Assembly (NCBI GenBank): GCA_034406715.1
Contig: CP137866.1
Coordinates: forward strand, 1,240,001-1,304,000
DNA length: 64,000 nt
Origin: Rhodotorula mucilaginosa
Taxonomy: Eukaryota; Basidiomycota; Microbotryomycetes; Sporidiobolales; Sporidiobolaceae
Direction: 5' to 3'
The notes below the pieces were generated by a model, which was not told the origin of the DNA, ran no database searches, and worked only from the letters and a program-made list of their open reading frames with translations. Below are positions 37,706-47,271 of the stretch, piece by piece (the stretch's first letter is position 1; every line of letters begins with the position of its first letter). Both the position numbers and the translations under genes were made by a program.

Positions 37706-38535
37706 ATGCTGAGCACCTCGTCCCTAAGAGCGCGCATCCCGACTAGCACGCTGCGCGCTCGCCTCCGCCGCCCCACTTTCAAGACTTCAACTCGGACGGC
37801 GAGTGCCCAAGCAACAACGCAGAAGACCGCGAGGAGCTCGTCTCGATTGGCGCCGTACCTCGCCGAGCTCAAGTCCAAGTACCCGCACGCCGAACCGCGC
37901 TCGCTCGTCGTCGCCTTTGTCGTCCTGCACGAACTGACGGCCCTCGTCCCGCTCGCCGTCCTCTTTGGCGCGTTCCACTACCTCGGCGCGGGTGCTGCAC
38001 TCGTAGCCTGGATCATCGACGAGACTTCCACCACCTCTGGAAAGGAGACGGGCTGGAAAGACACGGTGCGGGATTGGTTAAGGGAAGCGGAAACCAAGGC
38101 GGAACGAGTCGGGAGGCGTTACGGCCTCTTTGGGTGGAGCAAAGAGTCCAAGGAGGAGAGGCGAGCGCGGAGAACTCGAGAACTGAACCAGGACGAGGAG
38201 GAGCAGGCGGCGGGACCGGTCGCCTTGTCGAAGGAACGGTTACTCGTCTCGGGAGATGTGGCCAACGCAGCGGCCGCGTACCTCGCAGTCAAGGTGGGCC
38301 TAGATATAGTCTTCTCCCCGGCATTCGCGAGGTTGAACCCCTGCCAGACCAAAAGAAACGCACTGACGCCTGGAATTCTCACCGCTCGCAGGCTCTCCTG
38401 CCCCTCCGCATCCTCATCTCTCTGCGCTTGTCGCCCTTCCTCGCCAATCGGGTCCTCGGTCGGTTCAAGACTTGGCGCGCGCAACGTTCGACGAGGTCGA
38501 TATGGCCTGCCCATGAATCGAGTCCGAAGCCGTAG
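37706..38535 (+). CDS. Mitochondrial membrane protein, DUF1279/FAM210-like or YPL041C-like
   Basis: Two exons, 37706..38293 and 38392..38535, give 243 residues. The first ~45 residues are Arg/Ser/Thr-rich with almost no acidic residues (MLSTSSLRARIPTSTLRARL), a clear mitochondrial presequence. Then LAPYLAELKSKYPHAEPRS leads into a hydrophobic stretch (LVVAFVVLHELTALVPLAVL, FGAFHYLGAGAALVAWII), one or two membrane segments. A charged region (RYGLFGWSKESKEERRARRT) and a second hydrophobic part (NAAAAYLAVKALLPLRILIS) follow. The PRSLVVAFVVLHELTALVPL pattern recalls small fungal inner-membrane proteins of the DUF1279/FAM210 or YPL041C kind, whose biochemical role is unclear. Gene confidence is high, family confidence moderate. 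Confidence 0.75.
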
Positions 38536-38696
38536 TCACGGCGGCGACGAATGCAAAGGCAACCCGTTTCTATGAACGTCCCATGCAGTCAGCTGCTCAG
38601 GCGATAGTCGAGTGCCTGAAGACCCCCGAGTCTGAAGGACGGCTATCTACGAGCAGGAGTTGCTGGCCCGCATGACTTGACGCAGCAACAGCTTTT

Positions 38697-38704
38697 TCAC
38701 GTGA
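38697..38704. promoter_or_regulatory. TCACGTGA palindrome upstream of the MFS gene
   Basis: A perfect eight-base palindrome containing the CACGTG E-box, about 105 bases before the first possible ATG of the transporter gene. bHLH factors such as Cbf1 and Pho4 bind this core in yeasts; which factor acts here is unknown. Confidence 0.4.
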
Positions 38705-38807
38705 CTCTCGTCTCTGAGCGCGCTCATCTCTCGCCTCCTTTTCCTCCTCCTCCTCCTTCCATCGTCCTCTGTTCCGCTCCGGAGGACTTTGCTCCCACGA
38801 CCTCCTC

Positions 38808-41504
38808 ATGCAGTCGATCCTCCTCCGCCGGCGCCTCAAAACGCATTACTCGCTGCTCGTCCCGTTCCCGCCACTGCCGTTCGCCTACCCACCCCGCCGC
38901 CGCCGCCCAGAAGAGCTGCGCGTCCGGACCGGCTCGCCGCTGCCTCCCGTAACCCCCCGCGAATCTCAAGTACAAGATGGAGTACAGATGCAAGAGATGG
39001 ACCGACCGGACGGGCTGGCAAGGTCGATGCCGGAGGATGAGGATGATGCAGATCCGATCGCGAGACGCGACGCTATCGAGGAGATCCAGCCGAGTCCGGA
39101 CCGGAGTGATACGTCGGTCAAACCGCCGACAGAGAGCTCCGGACCTCCTCCGGGAGAAGAGGTCCTCATCGTCGAATTCTCGAAACTGTACGATCCGCTC
39201 AATCCGCAGGCGAGTTTCTTCTTTCTTTCTTTCTTTCTTTCTTTCTTTTGTGAGCGCGTGTTCGGGTACACTGACCGTGAGGAGTGCATTTGCGTGCACA
39301 GTGCTGGAGTATGCTCAAACGTATCTGGACGACCCTGATCTTGTGTCAGCTGGTCCTCTTTTCCGGCGCAGCCTCGTCCATGAATGCGTATGCAGCTTCC
39401 AAAGCGAGCCGCGACCTGGGCGTCAGTCAAACGCTAGTGAGTCCGCACAAATTGAAGCCCTTCCCAGCACGGTGGCGCTGACCGAGCGTTCCCGGCAGGT
39501 CAATCTGGATACGGCGCTGTTCCTCGTCGGGTTTGGTGTCGCCGCTCCGATTGCTGCACCGCTCTCTGAGCTTGCCGGCCGGTGCGTCCTTTCCCAGTAT
39601 GCCTCGCTCGCGGACAAGCTGTTACTGATACCGGATAAGTGTAGGATCATGGTCTACCTCGTCTCCTTGGCGGCGTTCGCCTTGCTCGAAGTGGGAGCCG
39701 CATCTTGCGTCTCGATCGCAAGCCGGAGCAGCATCCGGCAGGTCTTCTCTTTCGGCATCATCAGGTACACGCCTGTATCGCGCCTGACGTTGGTCTCGTA
39801 CTCAGCTTCTTCTCCGGCTGTTTTGCGTCGCCGCCGTTGTCGAATGCCGCCGCCGGCATTGGCGACCTCTGGTCCGCCCGTGAACGCACGGTCGTCTTCC
39901 CCGTCTTTGCCGCCTTTGGGCTCCTCGGGCCTTGTCTCGGTCAGTACCGGTTCTACTCCAGCGGGAAAGTCTTCCCGGCGGCTGACATTACATAGAAAAG
40001 ACAGGTCCTGTGATCGGTGGCTGGATCGCTTCGAGCAGCGTTTCGTACCGATGGACCGACTGGGTCCAATCAATTTGGTCCGTCACTCGCTTTCGCTGTC
40101 CCGTGGGTTGTGGAAACAGACCCCTGAAAGATGGAGGAAACCGTTTTGCAGGGCCCTCGGTCTCCTCATCCTGGTATTTACCTCCCTGGCCGAGACTTTC
40201 CCGCCAATGATCTTGGGCTGGAAGGCAGCAGGTGCGCTCATGGCCCACCCGCCCGCACCTTCTTGGCTGACTCGTTATCAGTAACAGCCATCCGCGCCCG
40301 GAACCAAGACTCGCGGTACCTCTCGCCATTGCAAGCGAAGCACCTCCGCGGCTCGTATCGGCGAGAGTTACTTCGGACTCTGGCTCGCCCGTTCGAGATG
40401 CTCTTCCTAGAGCCGATCGTGATGTGCTTTCTCGCTTACTTGACGCTCGTGGTGAGTATAGGGACGCGCACCTCCATGTCCGGGAGACAAAACTGATGAC
40501 GAGTTTGGCGCACACTGACAGTTTTGCGTCCTCTTTGGCGCGCTGGTGGCGTGAGCACAAATCTGCCTCTCACCATGTTCGGTACCCTCCCTTGACGGCC
40601 AATCGCTCGCTCATCGCAGTTACTCCTTCATCTTTGCCGCCTACGACCTCTCGCTCGAGCAAACGCCCCGCCAACTCGGTCGCCTCTTCCTGGCCATCCC
40701 GATCGGTCTCGTTGTCTGCACCGCGATCCTCGTTCCGCTCGCCTGGGTCGATTACCAGCGTTGCATCGACCGTGCAGGTCTCAGATTCGCGACCGCTCCT
40801 CCCGAGGCGAGGTTGCGCGCGGCGATGATTGGGACGTGGGCGATCCCGGCCGGGCTCCTCTGGACGTGAGTTGCGTGTTTTCCGTCAATGACTTCCTCTC
40901 CGGATTGCTTGGCATTGATTGAGAGAATTACGGACGACTACAGAGCCTGGACCAGCGATGGTCGATACTCGATCTTCCATCCGCTGGGCGGACAAGCCCT
41001 CTTCGGATTCGGGTTCTTGACTTGCTTCGTCTCCTCTTACCTCTACCTAATCGGTGAGCATCTCCTTTTTCTCCTTCTTTCCTGGAAATGTGTTTCACCA
41101 AGCATGACCTTTTCCTGACTCCGTGTGCGCGAGGACCAGATTCGTACGGCCATGCGGCTGCCAGCGCGCTCAGCGCCGTGACCTTCTTGCGTTACCTCGT
41201 CTCGGTGCGTCACGACTTGTCGAAGTCGCCCTCGTCCCTGCGCCCGCTTACAAGCCCCGCGACTCGCGTACAGGGTGGCGCTGTCCTCTTCACGCCGCCC
41301 ATGTACCGCCACCTGAGTGAGCCTTTCCACTTTCCTTTCCACCTCTCCAAGGACAAATACAAACTGATCCGAATTCACTTCGCAGCCCGCGAATGGGCTC
41401 TGACCCTCCTCGCCTGCCTCGCCGCTGCGTTGAGCTTCGTCCCTTGGTTGTTCTACTTTTTGGGCGTGCGAATTAGGAGTTGGAGTCGCTGGACGCTTCA
41501 CTAA
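38808..41504 (+). CDS. Major facilitator superfamily transporter (drug:H+ antiporter-like)
   Basis: Fourteen exons: 38808..39209, 39302..39436, 39499..39581, 39645..39764, 39806..39939, 40005..40077, 40152..40231, 40288..40451, 40522..40550, 40620..40865, 40944..41053, 41140..41204, 41274..41316, 41386..41504; 600 residues. Fungal DHA1-type traits are the N-terminal DPLNPQCWSMLKR, then about twelve hydrophobic segments, SGCFASPPLSNAAAGIGDLW, GLLGPCLGPVIGGWIASSS, WTDWVQSIWW, and central-loop LARPFEMLFLEPIVMCFLAY. It should be a plasma-membrane exporter of small molecules; substrate unknown. The first intron (39210..39301) has a GC donor and a CTTT microsatellite. The first ~60 residues are Arg/Pro-rich and could be leader; a start at a later in-frame ATG in exon 1 is possible. 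Confidence 0.9.
39216..39249. repeat. (CTTT)n microsatellite inside MFS intron 1
   Basis: About eight tandem CTTT units, followed by TTG, starting six bases after the non-canonical donor of the first MFS intron. Confidence 0.9.
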
Positions 41505-41611
41505 AGAAGGGTAACGCTTGAAGGTTGTAGTCCGGAATCAAGGGAGCTGTATGAACCCAAGGATTGCACGACCAGCGTGATTGTACGATTTACGCCTCGA
41601 GAGTCAGGATT

Positions 41612-42641
41612 TCACATAACGAGGCACTTGTCGTCCTTGCCTCCTCCTCCTTTGCTCTTCTTTTTCCCCTTTGCAGCAGCAGCGAGTCGTCGATGCTCCG
41701 CTTCACGAGCGCGCAAGTCCGCATCGAGGGTCTGCGTGACGCCTCCTCCTGCTGCTGTTTGTGCTCTTGGTGGCGGTCGGGGCGCACCGTCGTCGGATCT
41801 CGGATGTCCCGACGTTGATGACGGCGGAAGGTCCTGCTGTCGCTCGGCGTGCTGGAGTTGCGCGCTCGTGTAGGCGTCTTCTTCGGCTTGGAGTTGCTGC
41901 GCGAGAGCGAGGCTGTACGAAGATCACCGTGCGGCTCGATCAGCAGAGATCACGCGACGCAAGCGTGTGTCCGATCTGAACCGGTTCTTTGGATGGCGAC
42001 GACGTACTCGTTGCCTGCGAATCCGTCTCCTTCAAATCCCGCACCGTCAGTCGCCACGCCACTCCTTGTCCCATCGTATCCTCCCTCTCGGGGCCTTCTT
42101 CCTCCTCGCGCTCGGCCAACCCAATCGCCCCCCTCCTTGACCCGCGCCCTCCTCAACCTCGCATCGTAAAACTCGCTCCCGCCTCCATCGACGTCTCCGA
42201 GACTCTCCCAAACGATGTCGCCTTCGTGGACGAGACTGGAATCGGTTACGAGGGTGAAGAGTTCCGGACCCAAACCCGGACTTGGACCTCCTACTGCTTG
42301 GGGGTCGTTGATGACTCGAGCAGGAGCAGCCGAGGAGCTGGACGGATCGGCGGCGGTGGTGGTGGAGGAGGAAGGACGCGGTGGCTGTGACGGTGGCGGG
42401 GGCGGCAGTGAAGGGCGCCGAAACAAGACGGAGAGGTGCGAGTTCCGGAAAAGGGCCGCGAGACCGGCGGGAGGGAGGAGGGAGGGCGTTTGACACAGCG
42501 AGGCGAGACCTGGGTAGGTGAGTTGGGTGGAAGTCGACTCGAGGAAGGATTGCAAGAGGTGGGCTGTTTTACCCGCGGAATAATTGCCGACGAGAGACAG
42601 GGAGAGAGGAAGAGTTAGTGGAATCCGCGGCGCGCATGCGC

Positions 42642-42674
<33 letters not shown>

Positions 42675-43865
42675 CAAGCCGATTTTGGCCACTCACCTTT
42701 CCGGACTTTGGCTTCTTCTTCCGGCGTCCATCGACTCCGCCTCTCGACCTCTCTCAGCATCTCCTCCGCCTCCGCCTCCTCATGCTCCTGCTCTCCCATG
42801 ACAAGTCCATCCATCCTAAGTTTCTCGACCCCACCCGCAATCTCTGCCCCCTGCACGATCGCCTCCATCGCCTTGTCGTAATCTCCACATTCGAGCAAAA
42901 CCTCGTGCGTCTCGGAGCCGTAGGAAGGATCGGCGAGCCAGCCGTGGAGGAGGGGGATGCGCGCGAGCGCAAAGAGGGCGAGTTCGCCTGCCGGCTCCGT
43001 TTCTTCGGTGGCGGAGGAGGAGGAGGAGGAGGAGGAGAAACCGTCGATGCGGTCGAAACGAGGGTTCAGGTGTAGGCCGTAGCGAGTCTGGGGGAGGATG
43101 GACAGGACGGACGAGAGCGACATCGTTGGAGGCGCATTGGTGGTGGCGGGTAGCGAGAGAAAGTAGTCGGCGAGGAGGTTCGAGAGGTACGAGTAGGTGA
43201 CGGATTCGCGACCAGAGGGGATGTGTAGGTCGTTGCGCAGGATGAGGACGTTGCCTGGACACATCATTCGAATGCGATCAGTTGGTGGTGAAGGGTGGGT
43301 GATTCATCCGAGACCAGCCCGACGTACAGAGCGCAATCAACGAGCATGGTCCGTTTTCGTTCTGGCAAATGATCTTGACTTTCAAAGCTGGATCCGTCGA
43401 AAACCCTGATTCGGAGGAGGCGGCGGTGGTGGGTACTGCCGAGCCTTGCACCTGAGGGCCAAGACTTGTCGGAGGTGCGCTGGCTGCGGCGGGAGTTGGT
43501 GGTAATGGCGGCCAGTGGATCTCCTTGAGCAGCCATTCCTCCTCTTCCTGCTCTTGCGTGTGTGGCTCCGCTCGTCGGCTTGCGGTCGGTTGTTGTGCTG
43601 CGACGGTGAATCCGGCGAGTTGGCGGGCGAGGTCCTCGGGGGTCGTCGCAGCTGCTGCCGGGTCTCGTTGCGGGTCGGGCGATTGCTCCAAAGGGCTTCT
43701 CTCTTCCTCTGCAGGGATTGCTGCATCCGCTGTGGTAGTCGCTGACTCCCCCACATGACGAGGTGGTCGGGAGGAGGAGGAGGCGAGAGCTGCCGGAGCT
43801 GTGGTCGACGCTGCAGCTGGGACAGAAGACCGAGGCGTATCTGACTGCTCCTGATTGGCTTCCAT
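41612..43865 (-). CDS. MINDY-1/2 family (FAM63) Lys48-specific deubiquitinase with C-terminal CaaX box
   Basis: Minus-strand exons: 43328..43865, 42697..43254, 42008..42563, 41612..41912; 650 residues. MINDY enzymes trim Lys48-linked ubiquitin chains. The catalytic Cys lies in QNENGPCSLIAL (Cys174), immediately before an intron, and the next exon continues NVLILRNDLHIPSG as in the family. The catalytic His is in ALFRNSHLSVLF (His408). Other family segments are STSTQLTYPGLASL, ELFTLVTDSS and IVWESLGDVDG. After the fold come DLALAQQLQAEEDAY, a ubiquitin-interacting-motif-like helix, and a Lys/Gly tail ending KGGGGKDDKCLVM, a CaaX prenylation signal. The N-terminal 160 residues are Ala/Ser/Glu-rich. 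The second intron holds a GA run and CGCGCATGCGCG. Confidence 0.93.
42642..42674. repeat. (GA)n tract in MINDY intron 2
   Basis: An interrupted GA repeat of about 33 bases, read as a CT-rich tract on the transcribed (minus) strand and therefore possibly part of the polypyrimidine-rich intron. A CGCGCATGCGCG palindrome adjoins it. Confidence 0.85.
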
Positions 43866-44125
43866 AGCGTCCTCGGGTCCGTCGAGTGAGTGGAACGAGG
43901 GGAACGAGCTCGTCGGCTCTTCTCCGGGTTCTCTTAACTTTCATCAGCTTTCGCCTCTTGCGCCACGCTCGAGTCAGGGACGAACACGCCAGACCAAGGC
44001 AAGCGCTCTACAAGTCAAGCTCTATCGCCGCAACAACCTCTCCTTGTCCGCGTCCCGTTCCGTCGCCTCCCTCCCCCACTTCAAGTGACCGACCGCTCTG
44101 AAGCCACCTCCGAGTCTCCCTCGAA

Positions 44126-45865
44126 ATGGGCCGGAACCCCTTCAGGACTCGCCCAGGCGGTTTATCCGGTCCTCAACCAACTTTCACCAGCCTCGGGAAA
44201 GCGCCCGCGTCGAAATGGGGCACAAAGAGGGCCAGAGCGGGCCAGCCCATTCGCAGGCAGGACGCCTTTCTCGACTCGAGCGACAGCGACTGTGTCGCGT
44301 ACAGACTCGACCAGCACGACGAGTCAGACTCAGAGGAGGACTCGGACTCGAATCAGACTCGGCCAAAGAGACGGTATGTGTCCTGTCCTTTCCTTTCCTT
44401 TCTTCTTCCGCCTCGCCTCGATATGCTCTTCCGGATCACCATCGGACTGACTTCCGGAAACGAACACCATCGAAACAGCCGTTCTGCCAAATCTACCACC
44501 GAGAAACAAGTCCGCGCCTACGCCGCCGAAGCGCGTTCAACCTCCTCCTCCGCTGCTGCTCGAGGCGCCGCTGCCGCTCCTCCTCTCGACCGGTCTGACG
44601 AGGAAGCCGTGGCAGTCTCTTCGCACGAGTCGGACACGCCCGGTCCAGATTCGGACGATCCGGATCGGCCTGCCCCTTCGCGCAAGAAAAAGAAAAGGGC
44701 GCGGCGGCGGAGCAGAGCCGAGATCGCCACCTCGCCGGCGGGAGAGACGGTTGCGAGTGGGTCGGGCGGAGGCGGGTTGGACGAGGCTCAGGCCGAGCAG
44801 GAAAAGATCCGTCGAGCGAGATTGGCGGTTCTCGAGAGGCGACTCGGGCCAGCCGACGGGGGTCCGACCGACGAGAAGAAGAAGAAGCCGCGTCCAACGC
44901 TTGTCCTTTCCGACTCGTTCGACTCCGACTCCGACTCCGGGTCTGAAGCGGACCCGCAGTGCCAACCTCCCCCGGTCGCCTCGACGAGCAGAGCAGCCGT
45001 CGCAGCAGTACTCCCGCCGGTTGAACTGCGCAACACGTCTCAGCAGCGGTACATGACCTTGACGGCTTTGCGCGCTACGACCAAAGCCGCGAAGAAGAAG
45101 TCGCCGAAGTCGTCGCGCAAAGGCGGACCTTTTGTCGGCGCGGGGAGAACTTTGGCGGCCGCAGGGGATGACGATACGGAGAACGACGAGGTGGCGAAGG
45201 TCGCTGGGGTCGAGACGGGCTTGGAGAGGCATGTCAGGAAAGTCAGGGAGGACAAGAAGAAGAAGACACGCGAGGCTGCGAACGCGAAGGAGAAGGGGAA
45301 GGCGAGGGAGGGTCGAGCGACGAGGGGGACGGGCGCCGACAGGGGCAAGGACGGGATGCGCGGCGGAGGAGGTGGTGAGGGTGGCGAGCTCTTTTTGAGC
45401 GAATTGGAGGATTCGGACGATAACGACGGCGAGGACTCCCACGACCCCGACGACGATCAAGGTGTGGCGGCGAAATCGACTCGGCGTGAGAAAAAAGCTC
45501 GAAAGGTGGATGGCGAGAATGGCGACGGCGACGGTGCTGGTCAAGGCAGCAACAGCGGCCCTCAAAACCCTCCATCCCCTTCCCCCTCTCCCTCTCCCTA
45601 CGCACACCTCCACCTCCCGCGCTTCATCGAACCCCGCGCCGACCTCGCGCGCCGCAAACGCCTCGCGACGCTCGAGTCGCCTCCGACTTCCGATTTCTCG
45701 TCTGACGACGATCAAGACGGGGACGAGGGAGGTGATACGGGCTGGAAGGAGCGGGAAGCGCGCGAGTTAAGAAAGATGAAGAAGGTGGAGAGGGAGATGA
45801 AGGGCAAGAAGCGCAGGTTCAGGGAGGAGAGGAGGCCTGGGTATTCGAACCCGAGGAGGAATTGA
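44126..45865 (+). CDS. Unrecognised charged, low-complexity protein (probably nuclear)
   Basis: I do not recognise the family. Probable exons are 44126..44373 and 44479..45865 (544 residues). The 105-base intron (GTATGT...ACAG) is in frame and stop-free, so a 579-residue product without splicing is also possible. The start MGRNPFRTRPGGLSG is followed by SKWGTKRARAGQPIRR and DSSDSD, then alternating acidic Ser/Asp blocks and Lys/Arg clusters (KKKKRARRRSRAE, KKKKPRPTLVLSD, GEDSHDPDDD). The end is a dense basic helix, REARELRKMKKVEREMKG then KRRFREERRPGYSN. Multiple nuclear-localisation-like clusters and acidic patches suggest a chromatin or nucleolar protein, which is inference only. The start codon lies 260 bases from that of the divergent MINDY gene. 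Confidence 0.72.
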   Translation: MGRNPFRTRPGGLSGPQPTFTSLGKAPASKWGTKRARAGQPIRRQDAFLDSSDSDCVAYRLDQHDESDSEEDSDSNQTRPKRRYVSCPFLSFLLPPRLDMLFRITIGLTSGNEHHRNSRSAKSTTEKQVRAYAAEARSTSSSAAARGAAAAPPLDRSDEEAVAVSSHESDTPGPDSDDPDRPAPSRKKKKRARRRSRAEIATSPAGETVASGSGGGGLDEAQAEQEKIRRARLAVLERRLGPADGGPTDEKKKKPRPTLVLSDSFDSDSDSGSEADPQCQPPPVASTSRAAVAAVLPPVELRNTSQQRYMTLTALRATTKAAKKKSPKSSRKGGPFVGAGRTLAAAGDDDTENDEVAKVAGVETGLERHVRKVREDKKKKTREAANAKEKGKAREGRATRGTGADRGKDGMRGGGGGEGGELFLSELEDSDDNDGEDSHDPDDDQGVAAKSTRREKKARKVDGENGDGDGAGQGSNSGPQNPPSPSPSPSPYAHLHLPRFIEPRADLARRKRLATLESPPTSDFSSDDDQDGDEGGDTGWKEREARELRKMKKVEREMKGKKRRFREERRPGYSNPRRN

Positions 45866-47271
45866 AAAGAAAGCTTGCTTGCTTGCGGGCGGCGGCGGCG
45901 GCGGCGGCGGCGGTGGTGGTGGTGTCGAACTCGAGACGGAGATGGGTGGATTGGTACGGCTTGGATTGGCTTGGGATGTCGATTCGAGCAGGATGCTTTT
46001 CACTCGTGCGCAAGATCTTGCCGAGTTTCGCTGAGCTTCGCGTTCTTAAAAGGGAGAGAGAGACACACGACGGTGTTGAGCTTGCGTTCGCGTGGATGTA
46101 CGTCCGCCGGATTTTCGGACCCTGTACTCTAGCTAGCACCTCACTGCAGTTGCTGTACGCTTACATCGGCGGCGTTCCCCGGCTGGCTGCATGCACTCTT
46201 GGACGGCGGAAAGATACCCGTTGGGCGAAAGTGAGCCGGTCGCCTTTTCCCAGGCGCACAGCTCCTTCCTTTCCTTCCTCATCTCGCGGGGAGGGGGGGG
46301 AGCAGTGCAAACCGAGTGGATGAGTCGCGGGCGTTAGCTGCGCATCTGCGATTGCCACCCACCCTTGCACCCCAAGACCCGTTTCGCGTTCTGGCTTCTC
46401 CTCGCGAAGGTTTGTTCGATCTGCACTCGGGACTGGCGCTTCAGAGCAACGAGCTCCTGGGACTGGAGTGCATATTGACAGCTCTCGAGCAGATTGTACC
46501 AGATCTGGATGTTCTGCGGGAACTCACAGGCGATTGCACGGGCGTTCGTTCGAAGAAGGCGGGGGCGTTTCGACGGGCGAGTCATTCGCGACAGGTGCCT
46601 CGGACGCCCGCGTTGCATCGATTACGACCGCTTGGTGCAGAGACCTTCCGAGCTGTAGCAACCCAGAGGGAGGCGCTGCCTGTGGTCGCTTCCAGCTGGA
46701 TTTGGCGGAAGCGACGAGAGTGCGCAACCCAAAGTTTGGATTCCGGACGCATCTACAGTCCTTCGCCCTCCGAGGCTGGCAGCGGGGAGGCCTCTTGTCG
46801 ATTCGCTGGCCCTATCTGTACCACTACACTATTGAAAAAGTTGCGTGAACTGACTAGAGATGCTCGACTCAGATGCGCCGCTGAGGAGAAAGCGCAAAGA
46901 TGACCTTCTCAAATCGCTCCCCGCTGAACGTCTTTCCCCTCCGGAGTGCACGCCTCTCGAGCTGGTGCAGTCTCACAGAATTCCAGCTGCGTCTCTGGAG
47001 CGGAACCTTTCCTGTAGCTCGATCGGACGTGGTGTTGCTGTGGCAGAGGGCCAGCTTGCGAGGCGGTGCAACTTCCGGCACGCGACGCTGCGGCCGCGGC
47101 GCGGATCCGCGATGAAAACTTTTTGATCGAGTTTGCGGCGAGAGAATGACCCGCGCGAGGAGAATGACGTCGCCCGGTTTCTTTACGCGGACGCGGTCTC
47201 TCTCGCCATCTCTGCCTTTGCTCTCTCTCGTTCCCATCTACAACTCGAACATATCTTTTACACACACAACG
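45866..47271. other. Intergenic stretch without a supported gene
   Basis: This 1406-base gap lies between two plus-strand genes. It begins with a CGG/GGT trinucleotide run (45888..45924). Open frames on both strands between about 46160 and 47240 (for example minus 46334..46618 and plus 46316..46903) have weak codon bias and no recognisable domain, and I could not assemble a spliced gene. A lineage-specific short gene here cannot be excluded. Confidence 0.45.
45888..45924. repeat. CGG/GGT trinucleotide repeat
   Basis: About eight CGG units passing into four GGT units, starting just after the stop codon of the charged-protein gene, in its presumed 3' untranslated region. Confidence 0.9.

Noticed and set aside
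44537-45715. 392-codon minus-strand open frame opposite the charged-protein gene
   Set aside because: Composition (Arg/Leu/Val runs) is that of a complement of Glu/Asp/Lys-rich coding DNA; no family resemblance.
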